Assembly (NCBI RefSeq): GCF_019550795.1
Contig: NZ_CP080545.1
Span: 5,127,501 to 5,191,500 of the forward strand
Origin: Paenibacillus sp. sptzw28
Lineage (GTDB): Bacteria; Bacillota; Bacilli; Paenibacillales; Paenibacillaceae
DNA: 64,000 nucleotides
Direction of reading: 5' to 3'
A program made the position numbers and the translations under genes. The first letter of the stretch is position 1. Each line of letters opens with the position of its first letter. Below are positions 18,946 to 26,662 of the stretch, piece by piece. The notes under the pieces are model-generated. The model ran no database searches. It was not told the origin of the DNA and was given only the letters and a program-made list of their open reading frames with translations.

Positions 18946-20160
18946 CTATGGTAACACAATTAGCCCCTCGGGTGATTTTGTCAGCTGGCGCGGTCCTTGC
19001 GAGGTGATGAGGTAACTATTCTCGATCCCGACGACGCCACGGCCGGGGAAAGTGAATTTGGGCTCAACAGCGAGCACCATACCGGGCTCAAGCGGCTCTG
19101 CAAAACCTCGGGCAAGCACAGGCCATTCATCAACCTCCAGCCCGATGCCATGTCCGAGAAACTTCACCTGATCAGCGCCAAATCCCATAAAATGCGCAGA
19201 TAACCCGGCATCCGCAGCCTGCTCAAGGGAGGCGGCATATAATGAATTGCAAGAAGCTCCCGGCTGCATTAAACGTTCCGTTTGCCGGATGATAGCTTCC
19301 GCATGGGAGTATGCGGCTGCCAAATCATCCGGCAAAGTGCCGATCACCGCCGTTCGCGTCTGATCGATTACATACCCGTCTATGCAGCAGCCGATATCGA
19401 TCAGAATCGGCTCATTACGGCCGATCTGTCTTCGGCTTACGCTTTGCGCCGCCGCCGGACCGAGGCCCCGTCCGCCCGCCGGACCATCGAAAGCGGACGG
19501 TTCGGCCGCCGCCTCTCCGGATCCGAGCATCCCCGTCATAATCTCCATATTGTAGCTACGCGTCCTCATAATACCGGTATGTCCGCGCAGCCTGATTTCA
19601 TATTCAATGCGAGCCATAAGCTCAAGCTCGCTCATTCCTTCCTTTAACATGCTTACAGCAGCACCCAGTGCTTCAGCCGCCGCTTGCGCGGCCCCCTCGA
19701 TCCGGTGGATTTCCGAAGCCGACTTGATCATGCGCACACGGCGAATAAGCGCAGAGCCATCGACAAGGCTCCCGCCCCCGGCGCAAACAGTACTCGACAG
19801 CTTGTCATAAGTCAAAGCAGGTAGGACATCCATCTCGGTCGCTACTTGAAATGCTGAACCGGCAGAGAATACAGCCGGATAATCCTGTTCAAGCACCGTC
19901 CGAAACTGCCGAAGCGAAGGCATCGGCAGGACACGTACAGCCGCTTCCCGCCTCGCACGATCCACGCTGCGGCGCACATAGAAGGTTGCATCCCCTTCGG
20001 CTGGAATAAACGCATAACCGGCCTGCATCGAGCCCGTTAAATAATATAAATCCACATGCTGGGTCACCAGAAAAGCGTCAATTCGCTCCTTCTCCATCAG
20101 CTGCTGCAGCCGATGAATACGTGCTTTCAACTCATCGTGGTGCAATAATCCATCTACCAT
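18946..20160 (-). CDS. M24B-family Xaa-Pro peptidase
   Basis: 404 residues. Aminopeptidase-P/prolidase family of dinuclear metalloenzymes. An N-terminal creatinase-like domain (about 1-140) precedes the pita-bread catalytic domain. Metal ligands are visible: two Asp in LIDIGCCIDGYVIDQTRTAV, His in KFLGHGIGLEVDEWP, Glu in MVLAVEPKF and Glu in GVVGIENSYLI. A Gly/Ala-rich insertion after GMLGSGEA (about 215-245) is longer than usual. ATG at 20160 is preferred, since GGGAGTGGA lies seven bases before it, over the GTG twelve bases upstream. Confidence 0.9.
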   Translation of the reverse strand: MVDGLLHHDELKARIHRLQQLMEKERIDAFLVTQHVDLYYLTGSMQAGYAFIPAEGDATFYVRRSVDRARREAAVRVLPMPSLRQFRTVLEQDYPAVFSAGSAFQVATEMDVLPALTYDKLSSTVCAGGGSLVDGSALIRRVRMIKSASEIHRIEGAAQAAAEALGAAVSMLKEGMSELELMARIEYEIRLRGHTGIMRTRSYNMEIMTGMLGSGEAAAEPSAFDGPAGGRGLGPAAAQSVSRRQIGRNEPILIDIGCCIDGYVIDQTRTAVIGTLPDDLAAAYSHAEAIIRQTERLMQPGASCNSLYAASLEQAADAGLSAHFMGFGADQVKFLGHGIGLEVDEWPVLARGFAEPLEPGMVLAVEPKFTFPGRGVVGIENSYLITSQGPRQLTKSPEGLIVLP

Positions 20161-20209
20161 AGCCGGTTCCACTCCCCGTGTTCATCATGCTCCTCCCATT
20201 ACAACAAAA

Positions 20210-20249
20210 GAACGGCTTCCCCGTCAACTTGCAACGAGCTCAGCCGTTC
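20210..20249 (-). terminator. Terminator of the Tad-like operon
   Basis: Minus strand: GAACGGCT, 24-base loop, AGCCGTTC, then TTTTGTTG. The left arm of the stem is still inside the last codons of the final gene. Confidence 0.75.
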
Positions 20250-20709
20250 CTTTAATCGTCCATTCGATCGGTTCGATAACCTTGAAAACACGCGGATATA
20301 CAATTCTTGCAATCATGACAACTCCCGGCCTCTTCAGCGTAACCTTGTAATCGTATGCGGCATTAAGGTATGTGAATGGAAACGACCTGTCGTCGTTGAT
20401 AACCTCAAATACCAATATTTCCACCCGCTCCCGTAAATAAGCGCCCGGCAGCGGTTCACCGCTCGAATCCAACTGGAGGTTCGCCTGCAAATAGCGTCCC
20501 GCTTCCTCTGATGCGGCTGATTCGTCAATATGAAGTCTGCCGTCGGCGAGCGCTTGACGATCCACCTGCTGCGCCGCGGCATGAGCGGCACGGTTGACTG
20601 CATGTTTCCCTTGAAACAAGGCGGACATCGCCATTTCCTCATCTAACTGCAGCGCGTGCATGAGCATCCACACCACCATCATAAGCATGATGAGTACCAT
20701 CTTATGCAT
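20224..20709 (-). CDS. Tad operon: predicted membrane-anchored minor pilin-like protein 2
   Basis: 161 residues. One N-terminal hydrophobic segment directly after MHK (about 4-20), then a helix with alanine-rich heptads (AVNRAAHAAAQQVDRQAL), then a mixed beta domain. This single N-terminal helix plus a globular domain is the TadE/TadF pseudopilin plan. Sequence identity to TadE could not be judged. It is the last gene of the operon, with GAGGAAG before the ATG, 46 bases after the upstream gene. The whole operon ends at the overlapping terminator. Confidence 0.65.
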   Translation of the reverse strand: MHKMVLIMLMMVVWMLMHALQLDEEMAMSALFQGKHAVNRAAHAAAQQVDRQALADGRLHIDESAASEEAGRYLQANLQLDSSGEPLPGAYLRERVEILVFEVINDDRSFPFTYLNAAYDYKVTLKRPGVVMIARIVYPRVFKVIEPIEWTIKGTAELVAS

Positions 20710-20755
20710 ACTTCCTCACCCTCTCTGCAGCTTCCATGAATAAACCGGCGGGATT

Positions 20756-21181
20756 CTAGGGTACAAATTCGCTCATCTTCATCCCTGCCGCCCTGATTCG
20801 GGCATCAGAGGGAGGCGGCGTCAGTCCGATCAAGCGGTCAATCTCAAACAATCCTTCAACCGGATAGCTGATAGCAAGTGTTAGCCCTACGCCCCTTGGC
20901 AGCGGGTTTAACGGATTTGTCGCATCCCACCCGTTCGTTGAAGCTACTTCGAAGCTGACATTTCCCGGCAGCAACCCATACCCCTCCAGCCTTTCGCGAG
21001 ATTGCTGCATCATAGCGGCATCGATATAACCATGATCTCCGTTGGCACCCGTTTCCAGCAAATAGTCGACCTCCTGCTGCAAAACCGCTTGCCGGACGAT
21101 AAGCACATGCTTATAAATCGGAGAAAACATAAACCAACACATCATGGCGGCGAAGAGGATGAACACCAGCAAGCCTCTCAC
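20756..21181 (-). CDS. Tad operon: predicted membrane-anchored minor pilin-like protein 1
   Basis: 141 residues. One N-terminal helix immediately after MRG (about residues 4-24), followed by a soluble domain with a helix (VRQAVLQQEVDYLLETG) and beta strands (VGLTLAISYPVEG). Same plan as the following gene, so probably another TadE/F-like component. The start is GTG at 21181, sharing four bases (GTGA) with the stop of the 48-residue peptide upstream, which signals coupled translation. No catalytic motif. Confidence 0.65.
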   Translation of the reverse strand: MRGLLVFILFAAMMCWFMFSPIYKHVLIVRQAVLQQEVDYLLETGANGDHGYIDAAMMQQSRERLEGYGLLPGNVSFEVASTNGWDATNPLNPLPRGVGLTLAISYPVEGLFEIDRLIGLTPPPSDARIRAAGMKMSEFVP

Positions 21182-21324
21182 GGACTCATCCCCCTGATCG
21201 CGTCGCTCATATGGCTGCCCGTCTGATCCAGCTGCGCTTTAGTCCCCTGCTCGCCCCCGGTCACGTTTGTATAAATAATGACGACAACAATAATGAGCAA
21301 CAGCGACATTAACAGAGCCCGCAC
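21178..21324 (-). CDS. Tad operon: 48-residue membrane peptide (pilin candidate A)
   Basis: Starts MRALLMSLLLIIVVVIIY and continues TNVTGGEQGTKAQLDQTGS. One hydrophobic helix follows a two-residue basic start; the rest is a polar tail of about 30 residues. GTG start with AAGGAGGTGG five to eight bases upstream. It is paralogous to the 49-residue peptide about 50 bases upstream: both read MR-x-[IL]-LM-x2-[LM]-LL, then V-rich helix, then GT-[KQ]-AQ-[LI]-x3-G. It overlaps the next gene by four bases. Small size, single helix and location in a Tad locus make it a candidate Flp-like structural subunit, though no cleavage motif was found. Confidence 0.7.
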   Translation of the reverse strand: MRALLMSLLLIIVVVIIYTNVTGGEQGTKAQLDQTGSHMSDAIRGMSP

Positions 21325-21376
21325 AGCGCCACCTCCTTAATAGACGATTAAATTCTCCAGCTGTGTAAATCGTATT

Positions 21377-21526
21377 TTAAGGGTTAATCGCACCGATTTT
21401 AGTATTCGCTGCATTCCCTTGAGTTTCGATCTGAGCTTGAGTGCCTGTGGTATCCTTTGTCACGATCGCATTAAATAACAGGACAACAACCACGAGCAGC
21501 ATAACGGTCATCAAAATATTCCGCAT
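21377..21526 (-). CDS. Tad operon: 49-residue membrane peptide (pilin candidate B)
   Basis: Starts MRNILMTVMLLVVVVLLFN, then IVTKDTTGTQAQIETQGN. One transmembrane helix and a polar tail without charges beyond a few acidic residues. ATG start with AAGGAGGTGAGAGG directly upstream. Paralogue of the 48-residue peptide at 21178-21324, sharing the N-terminal MR, the helix and the GT-x-AQ tail motif. It follows tadC by 65 bases. Function unassigned; a Flp-type pilin or an assembly-platform peptide is the simplest guess. Confidence 0.7.
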   Translation of the reverse strand: MRNILMTVMLLVVVVLLFNAIVTKDTTGTQAQIETQGNAANTKIGAINP

Positions 21527-21590
21527 CCTCTCACCTCCTTGTATAATCGTAACGTCAGTTGAAGCTTAGCACCCGGCGGTTAATGCCTAC

Positions 21591-22481
21591 CTAGCTCAAT
21601 GAGCCGAACAGCTTCTGCCCTTCTCTAACCCATGGATAAATAAAAATCTGGAACGTATATAGAATCGGAATTCCTGCAAGCACGAACAGCAAGTAGGAGG
21701 TTGATTCCTTGCGGCTATCTCTTGCCAGTTCCAGCTTCTCCTTGTAATCGTGAATCCGGTCTCTAAGCAGTACATAATAATGCTCGCTCTCGTGCAGCCG
21801 AAGCGAATCGATGGTTTCGACGAAACTGAGGCCCTCTTCGGTACCAAGCCTGAGCTTAAAGCGGCGGAGCGCCCCTTCCGCGTCGTGATACCATTCCCCG
21901 AGCAGCATTTGCAAATCTCCCCGCATCGTACGGGTAAAAGGCAGACAGCGCATCAGCTTTGTATGGATGTGGAGTGACGAGCCGGCAAGATAGAGCAGTT
22001 GGCTGCTCACGATATAGATCTCCTTGGTCATCCGCTCCGAACGCGCCCTGCGGAATGCCTCCAACCACGGCAGATCCCAGAATAAAAGAATTACAGCGAC
22101 AGCAAGCACCATTGGAGCGGTAAAGCGAGGTAAAACTTCGATTGGCAGACGGGAAAAGCCGAAAGCGGCTGCAATCCATAATGGAATCGCTGCAAAGAAA
22201 ATCCGCCTAGCCAGTACATACACCGCCGCATCACCTGTAAAGCCGCAGCCGGCCAGGAGCCGTTCCCGTTCCTTAAAGGACGGGTCGTAGCGGCTGATGC
22301 GCGCAAGTCGGAGCCATTTCTCCGGGACACGTTTATTCTGCCAACGAAACGCCGCCAGATACGCAAAACGCGGTCTTCGTATCAGGAACGCACGCAGCAG
22401 CGAAGCTATAAATACGCAGCCAAGCACATACTGGCCAGCCAGCGCTCCCCACATCACCAAGCGGGAAATTGAATAATCCAT
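21591..22481 (-). CDS. tadC: TadC-like assembly platform membrane protein (type II secretion F family)
   Basis: 296 residues. Hydrophobic segments at about 8-30, 92-108, 118-137 and 264-284 around a cytoplasmic GSPF-like helical domain. Features typical of the family are YIVSSQLLYLAGSSLHIHTKL and the glycine-poor helical linker FVETIDSLRLHESEHYYVLL. In known Tad systems TadB and TadC form the inner-membrane platform driven by the TadA/CpaF ATPase. It lies directly downstream of tadB with 110 bases between, in which two copies of a palindromic repeat sit. Confidence 0.75.
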   Translation of the reverse strand: MDYSISRLVMWGALAGQYVLGCVFIASLLRAFLIRRPRFAYLAAFRWQNKRVPEKWLRLARISRYDPSFKERERLLAGCGFTGDAAVYVLARRIFFAAIPLWIAAAFGFSRLPIEVLPRFTAPMVLAVAVILLFWDLPWLEAFRRARSERMTKEIYIVSSQLLYLAGSSLHIHTKLMRCLPFTRTMRGDLQMLLGEWYHDAEGALRRFKLRLGTEEGLSFVETIDSLRLHESEHYYVLLRDRIHDYKEKLELARDSRKESTSYLLFVLAGIPILYTFQIFIYPWVREGQKLFGSLS

Positions 22482-22498
22482 TTTATTTGATCACCTCA

Positions 22499-22570
22499 GA
22501 TGTTTTGCGGAGCAAAACATGGCTTCGTAAGCATTTGCTTGATGTTTTGCGGAGCAAAACACGGCTTCGT
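22499..22570. repeat. Two direct copies of a 30-base palindrome-containing repeat
   Basis: Two copies spaced 42 bases apart (22499 and 22541). Each contains TGTTTTGC-GGA-GCAAAACA, a perfect 8-base stem with a 3-base loop, followed by GGCTTCGT. The copies differ at one position. They lie between tadB and tadC. They look like REP-type interspersed palindromes, or could fine-tune operon mRNA stability. Confidence 0.8.
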
Positions 22571-22591
22571 TTTGACGCTTTGAAAATCTAC

Positions 22592-23527
22592 TTACATCTT
22601 TCTTCGTGAAAGCCACAGCCCCATTACAAACGAAACAAAAATAAGTACGATAGCGTTAAGCAGCAGGTCCCTTCCTTTCGGGTCGACGATATAGTACAAA
22701 TAGGCGTTTTCGGGGGTGTAATGAAAGTTGATTCCGACGAACAACCCAAGAAACAGCACCGGCGAAAAATTGGCGAGCCTGATCTCCAGAAGCTTGTTGC
22801 GCTCCTGCTGACTGGCTCTTCTTGCTTTGCGCATATCGGTTATCAGTTCCTTCAAGTTGTCAGCTATCGGATGACCCTCCGCCAGTCCTGCCCTGACAAT
22901 ATTCACAAAGTAGTCCGCCCATACATGTCCGAGCGATGCCGCGAATATCCGCAAGCTAGCCTCATCATCGCCCCGAACCGAAACATTGCGGTACAGCTGT
23001 TCAAAAACGGACTGCATGGGTCCGAGCAGCCGCTTCTCATCCACTGTCCGCTGCAGCGCCGTCCTTATCTGCTTGCCGCCGCTGACGAGGCAGCATTGGT
23101 AAAACAATTCAACCGCCGGTAAAAAATCAATGCGCGTCTTCATTTGTTGATGGACAAGCATCATCCGCAGCAGCATGTAGGGCAGCGCTCCCAGTACGGT
23201 ACCCAGCAGCAGTGTTCCCTTCAGACTTTGAAACAGCATGGCTCCGCAGGAGGTTCCGGCAAGCAGCATCAGAACGGTTGTTATAATAACGGATCCCGGC
23301 TGAACATTGAACTGCAGGGATTCAAGAAGCTCGGACAAATGGCGGTATAATCTTTCATTGCGCGATACGAAACGGGCAAACCGATGATTCAGCCTTTGAT
23401 TTTGCCAATATTGCAGTCTGCTGACCTGTTGATGCCTCACTAACCAAAGCTGCAGCAGCTGCCGGAAAGCAATAAACAACGTAATAAACAGCGTGATGAC
23501 GATAACAGATATGGCGAATCTCAGCAT
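22592..23527 (-). CDS. tadB: TadB-like assembly platform membrane protein
   Basis: 311 residues. N-terminal helix (about 3-25), a hydrophobic pair (about 83-122), a cytoplasmic helical domain with FLPAVELFYQCCLVSGGKQIRTALQR, and a C-terminal pair (about 245-262 and 285-303). This is the TadB layout. AGLAEGHPIADNLKEL matches the family's conserved helical core. It overlaps the cpaF stop by seven bases. With TadC it should form the inner-membrane platform of the machine. Confidence 0.8.
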   Translation of the reverse strand: MLRFAISVIVITLFITLFIAFRQLLQLWLVRHQQVSRLQYWQNQRLNHRFARFVSRNERLYRHLSELLESLQFNVQPGSVIITTVLMLLAGTSCGAMLFQSLKGTLLLGTVLGALPYMLLRMMLVHQQMKTRIDFLPAVELFYQCCLVSGGKQIRTALQRTVDEKRLLGPMQSVFEQLYRNVSVRGDDEASLRIFAASLGHVWADYFVNIVRAGLAEGHPIADNLKELITDMRKARRASQQERNKLLEIRLANFSPVLFLGLFVGINFHYTPENAYLYYIVDPKGRDLLLNAIVLIFVSFVMGLWLSRRKM

Positions 23528-24924
23528 GGCGAATGAACACCTTTATTCATGGCAGGGCAGTTCCAGGCAGCAATCTGGGCGCCACCCTGTTCAAGCCTTA
23601 ATGCAGCCCGGCTGGAAGGCTTGCTCGGGTAGATCCACTCTCCCGAAGATTCGTCGAATATCGCCCAGTCCCGCACTTTGACCTCACCGCTCTCCCAGCT
23701 TAGTTCAGCAAGGCGCATGACCCGGCGCTTACCCGCCGTATATCGCATTTCGATTCCGATCTGCGTCACATACTCGGCAATCCTCTTCGTCAGGCGCTCG
23801 GGATTCATCCCCCGGCCGTCGAGCATGCACATATCCGTGATTGCCTCCGGAACATCCTCCAGCGCTATCGCATGAACCGTTGTCATGCTGCCCGAATGGC
23901 CTCTAGTGCAGGCCCTGACATAGATGTTAGCATCTTCATCGCGAATTTCGGCATGAATGATTCGCTGAGGCGATTGCCGGAGCGCCAGCTTAAAGGCTTG
24001 GGTCGCACGGTGGAAAGGGTCTTCCTCGTCAGCCTCATACTCCACCGTGTTCTTGCTTGGAAAATCACGGCGCAGCATCATCTCATGACGGCCTTCGATC
24101 GTGATGATACGCTCTTCATCCGGGAGCTCTCCGATCATCGCCTTGATCAAATGAGTCTTACCGGAGTTGGTCGGTCCGATGACGACGATATTAAATCTGG
24201 CCTGAAGTACGGCAAGGACCATATCCCGGAGATGCGGACTCATCGTTCCGTATTCAGGGCTGCACAATGCTGCCAAATCAAACCGCTGTACCGTATAGAA
24301 CCGAAGCGTCAAGGTTGGCTGCGCGGTATAACCAAAGCCGGTCATCGTTACGCGCGTCCCGTCCCGAAGCATGACCTCCGCCCATCTTTTGCGCGGATTA
24401 AATCGGTCGTTATTGTAGAGAACGAGGTTTTGTTGAATGCGCTCCACTTCCCGTTCCGATTCAAATCTGTACTCCGAGGGCCTGCTGCGTCCGTCCCTCA
24501 CCTCAAATATCCTCGTTCCGACGACTTGTATTTCCTCCAAACCTTCACGTTCCCTCAGCACGAGCTCAAGAACACTGAGCCCGATAACTTCCGCGAACAA
24601 TGCTTCAGCAAGCGACGAGTACGGGTGCTTATGGCCGGGAAGTTCATGAATCCGCTGACGGAGAAGCCGGTCCGCGATAACGGCTAATATCTGCTCCCGC
24701 TCTTCCGCATAACCGAGTACGGCCCGGTTCAGCTTCTCGTTATACTGCCGCCGCTCATCTTCCGTAGCACCGCGCGGCATCGCCAGATAGGTGCGGACAT
24801 CCTCGGCAAGCCGAGCGAAATCACGCTGCACCTCCGTATCATTTTCCGTCTGCCGCTGCTCCGTGTCTTGAGCAAGCAGCTGCGCCGAGAATGTGGACGG
24901 GGAAAACCGCTGCTCTTTGCTCAT
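23521..24924 (-). CDS. cpaF: CpaF/TadA-type secretion ATPase
   Basis: 467 residues. Type II/IV secretion ATPase that powers pilus assembly. Walker A is intact (VIGPTNSGKTHLIKAM), followed by the Asp/Glu box (ERIITIEGRHEM), an RQSPQRIIHAEIRDEDA segment with the Walker B acidic residues and the His box TRGHSGSMTTVHA. The N-terminal all-alpha region (about 1-110) is the usual CpaF domain. ATG at 24924 overlaps the upstream MinD-like gene by one base (TGATG). The enzyme core appears fully functional. It is the only clear ATPase in the locus. Confidence 0.92.
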   Translation of the reverse strand: MSKEQRFSPSTFSAQLLAQDTEQRQTENDTEVQRDFARLAEDVRTYLAMPRGATEDERRQYNEKLNRAVLGYAEEREQILAVIADRLLRQRIHELPGHKHPYSSLAEALFAEVIGLSVLELVLREREGLEEIQVVGTRIFEVRDGRSRPSEYRFESEREVERIQQNLVLYNNDRFNPRKRWAEVMLRDGTRVTMTGFGYTAQPTLTLRFYTVQRFDLAALCSPEYGTMSPHLRDMVLAVLQARFNIVVIGPTNSGKTHLIKAMIGELPDEERIITIEGRHEMMLRRDFPSKNTVEYEADEEDPFHRATQAFKLALRQSPQRIIHAEIRDEDANIYVRACTRGHSGSMTTVHAIALEDVPEAITDMCMLDGRGMNPERLTKRIAEYVTQIGIEMRYTAGKRRVMRLAELSWESGEVKVRDWAIFDESSGEWIYPSKPSSRAALRLEQGGAQIAAWNCPAMNKGVHSPC

Positions 24925-25766
24925 CAAGTACTCACTCCGCTCCGATGAGTGAGCAGTTTTTTATACCACGGTTGTGCTGGCATGCCCATTCGCCGCTGGA
25001 GTCCGTATCTGCTCTGAAGCTGCAAAGCAGGCTCCTTCATCGCTTCTTTTCCCTGCTCACTGAGGGTCAGCCACTGATCAAGGCTCCCGGTATCGAGCTG
25101 TGAGAGCATCGGCTCCGTTAATTTCAACTCACCGATTAACGGTACCCCGAGCTCGTTGCAAATATCTTTCACTTGAAATCCTCCAATCCTCCAAGGGGGG
25201 TGAATTATTACCGTTTCGTATTGGTCGCTTGATATGCCGAACATGGGTGAAAGCTGCTTGATCCACCGCTGTGCGTCCTCCTGAAAATGCGACAAAGCTC
25301 CTGTCGTGACAATCATTCGCGAGCTGGAACGACGCAAAGCGCATAATGTAGCCGCATTGTCCCAGTAGGCCCCGACATCCGCGATGATAATATCGAAGGA
25401 TAGCCGGGCAACATCCAGGAGATGATCCATTTCTTCCGCCGTAAAGAACTCAGCCTGATCCCGCATGATATTCCCGAACATGACATGCAGACGACCCTCA
25501 ATGCTTGCCGGGTGCATCGAGCGCAGCAGCTTTTCAGGGAGCAATGACTCTGAACGAAGCTCAGGCCGGAGCGAGTCAAGGGTGGCTTCGGGCTTGTCCA
25601 CTCCCAAATATCGGTGGGTCTTCGAGCTCTTCAGGTTGAGGCATAGAAACCCTACGGACGCTTCGCTCCCCTCCGCGATCCGGCAGGCCGCGGCGAATGC
25701 GGCGATCGTGGTCCCGATATTAGGCGTCGTTCCGACAAAAGTAATAAGCGGTGCTTGCGTGATCAC
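24924..25766 (-). CDS. CpaE/TadZ-like MinD-family protein with degenerate P-loop
   Basis: 280 residues. ParA/MinD-type fold: ITFVGTTPNIGTTIAAFAAA at the start, FDIIIADVGAYWDNAA (Walker B-like with Asp), then VKDICNELGVPLIGEL near the end. The deviant Walker A of true MinD proteins (KGGxGK[ST]) is altered: neither lysine is present, and the loop reads GTTPNIGTT. In Tad loci CpaE/TadZ localises the machine to a pole. Loss of the lysines suggests a non-hydrolysing scaffold (inference). No N-terminal receiver domain is present. It overlaps its neighbours by one and four bases. Confidence 0.78.
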   Translation of the reverse strand: MITQAPLITFVGTTPNIGTTIAAFAAACRIAEGSEASVGFLCLNLKSSKTHRYLGVDKPEATLDSLRPELRSESLLPEKLLRSMHPASIEGRLHVMFGNIMRDQAEFFTAEEMDHLLDVARLSFDIIIADVGAYWDNAATLCALRRSSSRMIVTTGALSHFQEDAQRWIKQLSPMFGISSDQYETVIIHPPWRIGGFQVKDICNELGVPLIGELKLTEPMLSQLDTGSLDQWLTLSEQGKEAMKEPALQLQSRYGLQRRMGMPAQPWYKKLLTHRSGVST

Positions 25767-26494
25767 GGTCCTTCCTCCGGCCGCCCTGCGGCTTGTTCAA
25801 TATCAAGCGATTGCGGGGAGTACGCAATGACAATCCTGCTCTTGCCGGTTTTGCAAAGCGAATCGAGTTCAAGCCACTGCGCCTCAGTCAAATTCAAGTT
25901 AATGTAATCGATCATTCCGTTTGCATCGCGTCTGGAAGCATACATCTTCTCTTTATCCCCGCTCGCCATCGACATCAGATTCGGATTCTCCGTATCGTCG
26001 ATCTCGATGTTCGCCGATGTTTTCACCGAAGCGACCGTCACCGGCTGTTCAAATAGCCGGGCTGATTCCACACCCTCCCCAGACAGGTACAGCATTACCT
26101 TGTCCCCTGCGCGAATACCATTGGAAACCGATAATACGTACTCCCGCGGAATCTGAAAAGTAGACTGGGACCGGCTAGGCAGCAGTCTGAACTTATCAAC
26201 CTTCCATTTGAGCAGCGGCTCATTCAAGCCGAGCGGCACTACGCTTTCCAAACCCTTCACCTCTTCCGCCTCAAGCACCATTTCGGGTACATACGAAGCC
26301 TTCGCGATTTTCTTCGAACCCAGCATATCGGCCGTTATCCGTTCACCTGCGGAAATAAACCGGTTAGGGACGATAACCGTAACGGTTTCCTGGAATTGAA
26401 CCTCGCGCAGCTGCAGCATGTACACGCCGTAAACGAGCAGACCCGACAAAACCGCTGCGGCAGCACTGATCAGCGCGTTCCGTTTTCTGTTCAT
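25763..26494 (-). CDS. cpaB: CpaB-like pilus assembly protein (SAF domain)
   Basis: 243 residues. N-terminal transmembrane segment (about 8-27), then a SAF-type domain, VTVIVPNRFISAGERITADML, as in CpaB/RcpC. A second domain contains GIRAGDKVMLYLSGEG. CpaB is normally periplasmic; in this Gram-positive setting it would face the cell wall. First gene of the operon, with AAAGGATAAGCG before the ATG. It overlaps the next gene by four bases. Its start lies only about 26 bases after a strong hairpin with a T-run. Confidence 0.85.
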   Translation of the reverse strand: MNRKRNALISAAAAVLSGLLVYGVYMLQLREVQFQETVTVIVPNRFISAGERITADMLGSKKIAKASYVPEMVLEAEEVKGLESVVPLGLNEPLLKWKVDKFRLLPSRSQSTFQIPREYVLSVSNGIRAGDKVMLYLSGEGVESARLFEQPVTVASVKTSANIEIDDTENPNLMSMASGDKEKMYASRRDANGMIDYINLNLTEAQWLELDSLCKTGKSRIVIAYSPQSLDIEQAAGRPEEGP

Positions 26495-26520
26495 CGCTTA
26501 TCCTTTCTGCAGCTTTTAGC

Positions 26521-26568
26521 GAAAAAAAAAGAACGCAGCCGGGCATAATGCCCAAGCATGCGTTCTTC
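26521..26568 (-). terminator. Terminator after tetR, or leader attenuator of the Tad-like operon
   Basis: Minus strand: AAGAACGCA, an inner GGGCAT/ATGCCC helix, TGCGTTCTT and nine T. It lies 95 bases past the TetR gene but also only 26 bases before cpaB, so a promoter of the Tad-like operon must lie upstream of it. Confidence 0.75.
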
Positions 26569-26594
26569 GCATAGCGGTCGCTATTGATCTGCTC

Positions 26595-26622
26595 TATATA
26601 ATGACATCATAATAGCAGACAA
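26595..26622 (-). promoter_or_regulatory. Possible promoter upstream of the Tad-like operon
   Basis: Minus strand: TTGTCT, 16 bases, TATATA. If used, the transcript would start near 26588 and run straight into the hairpin at 26568-26521. Confidence 0.35.
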
Positions 26623-26662
26623 CTTTTCAACTGTCTATACATTAATGGAAATTTGTCGTAAC

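Noticed and set aside
22499..22570. Palindromes as ends of an insertion sequence
   Set aside because: No transposase or target duplication, and the neighbouring Tad-like genes are intact; kept as a REP-like repeat.
23872..24687. A 271-codon plus-strand frame opposite cpaF
   Set aside because: The opposite strand encodes an intact secretion ATPase; no start signal.
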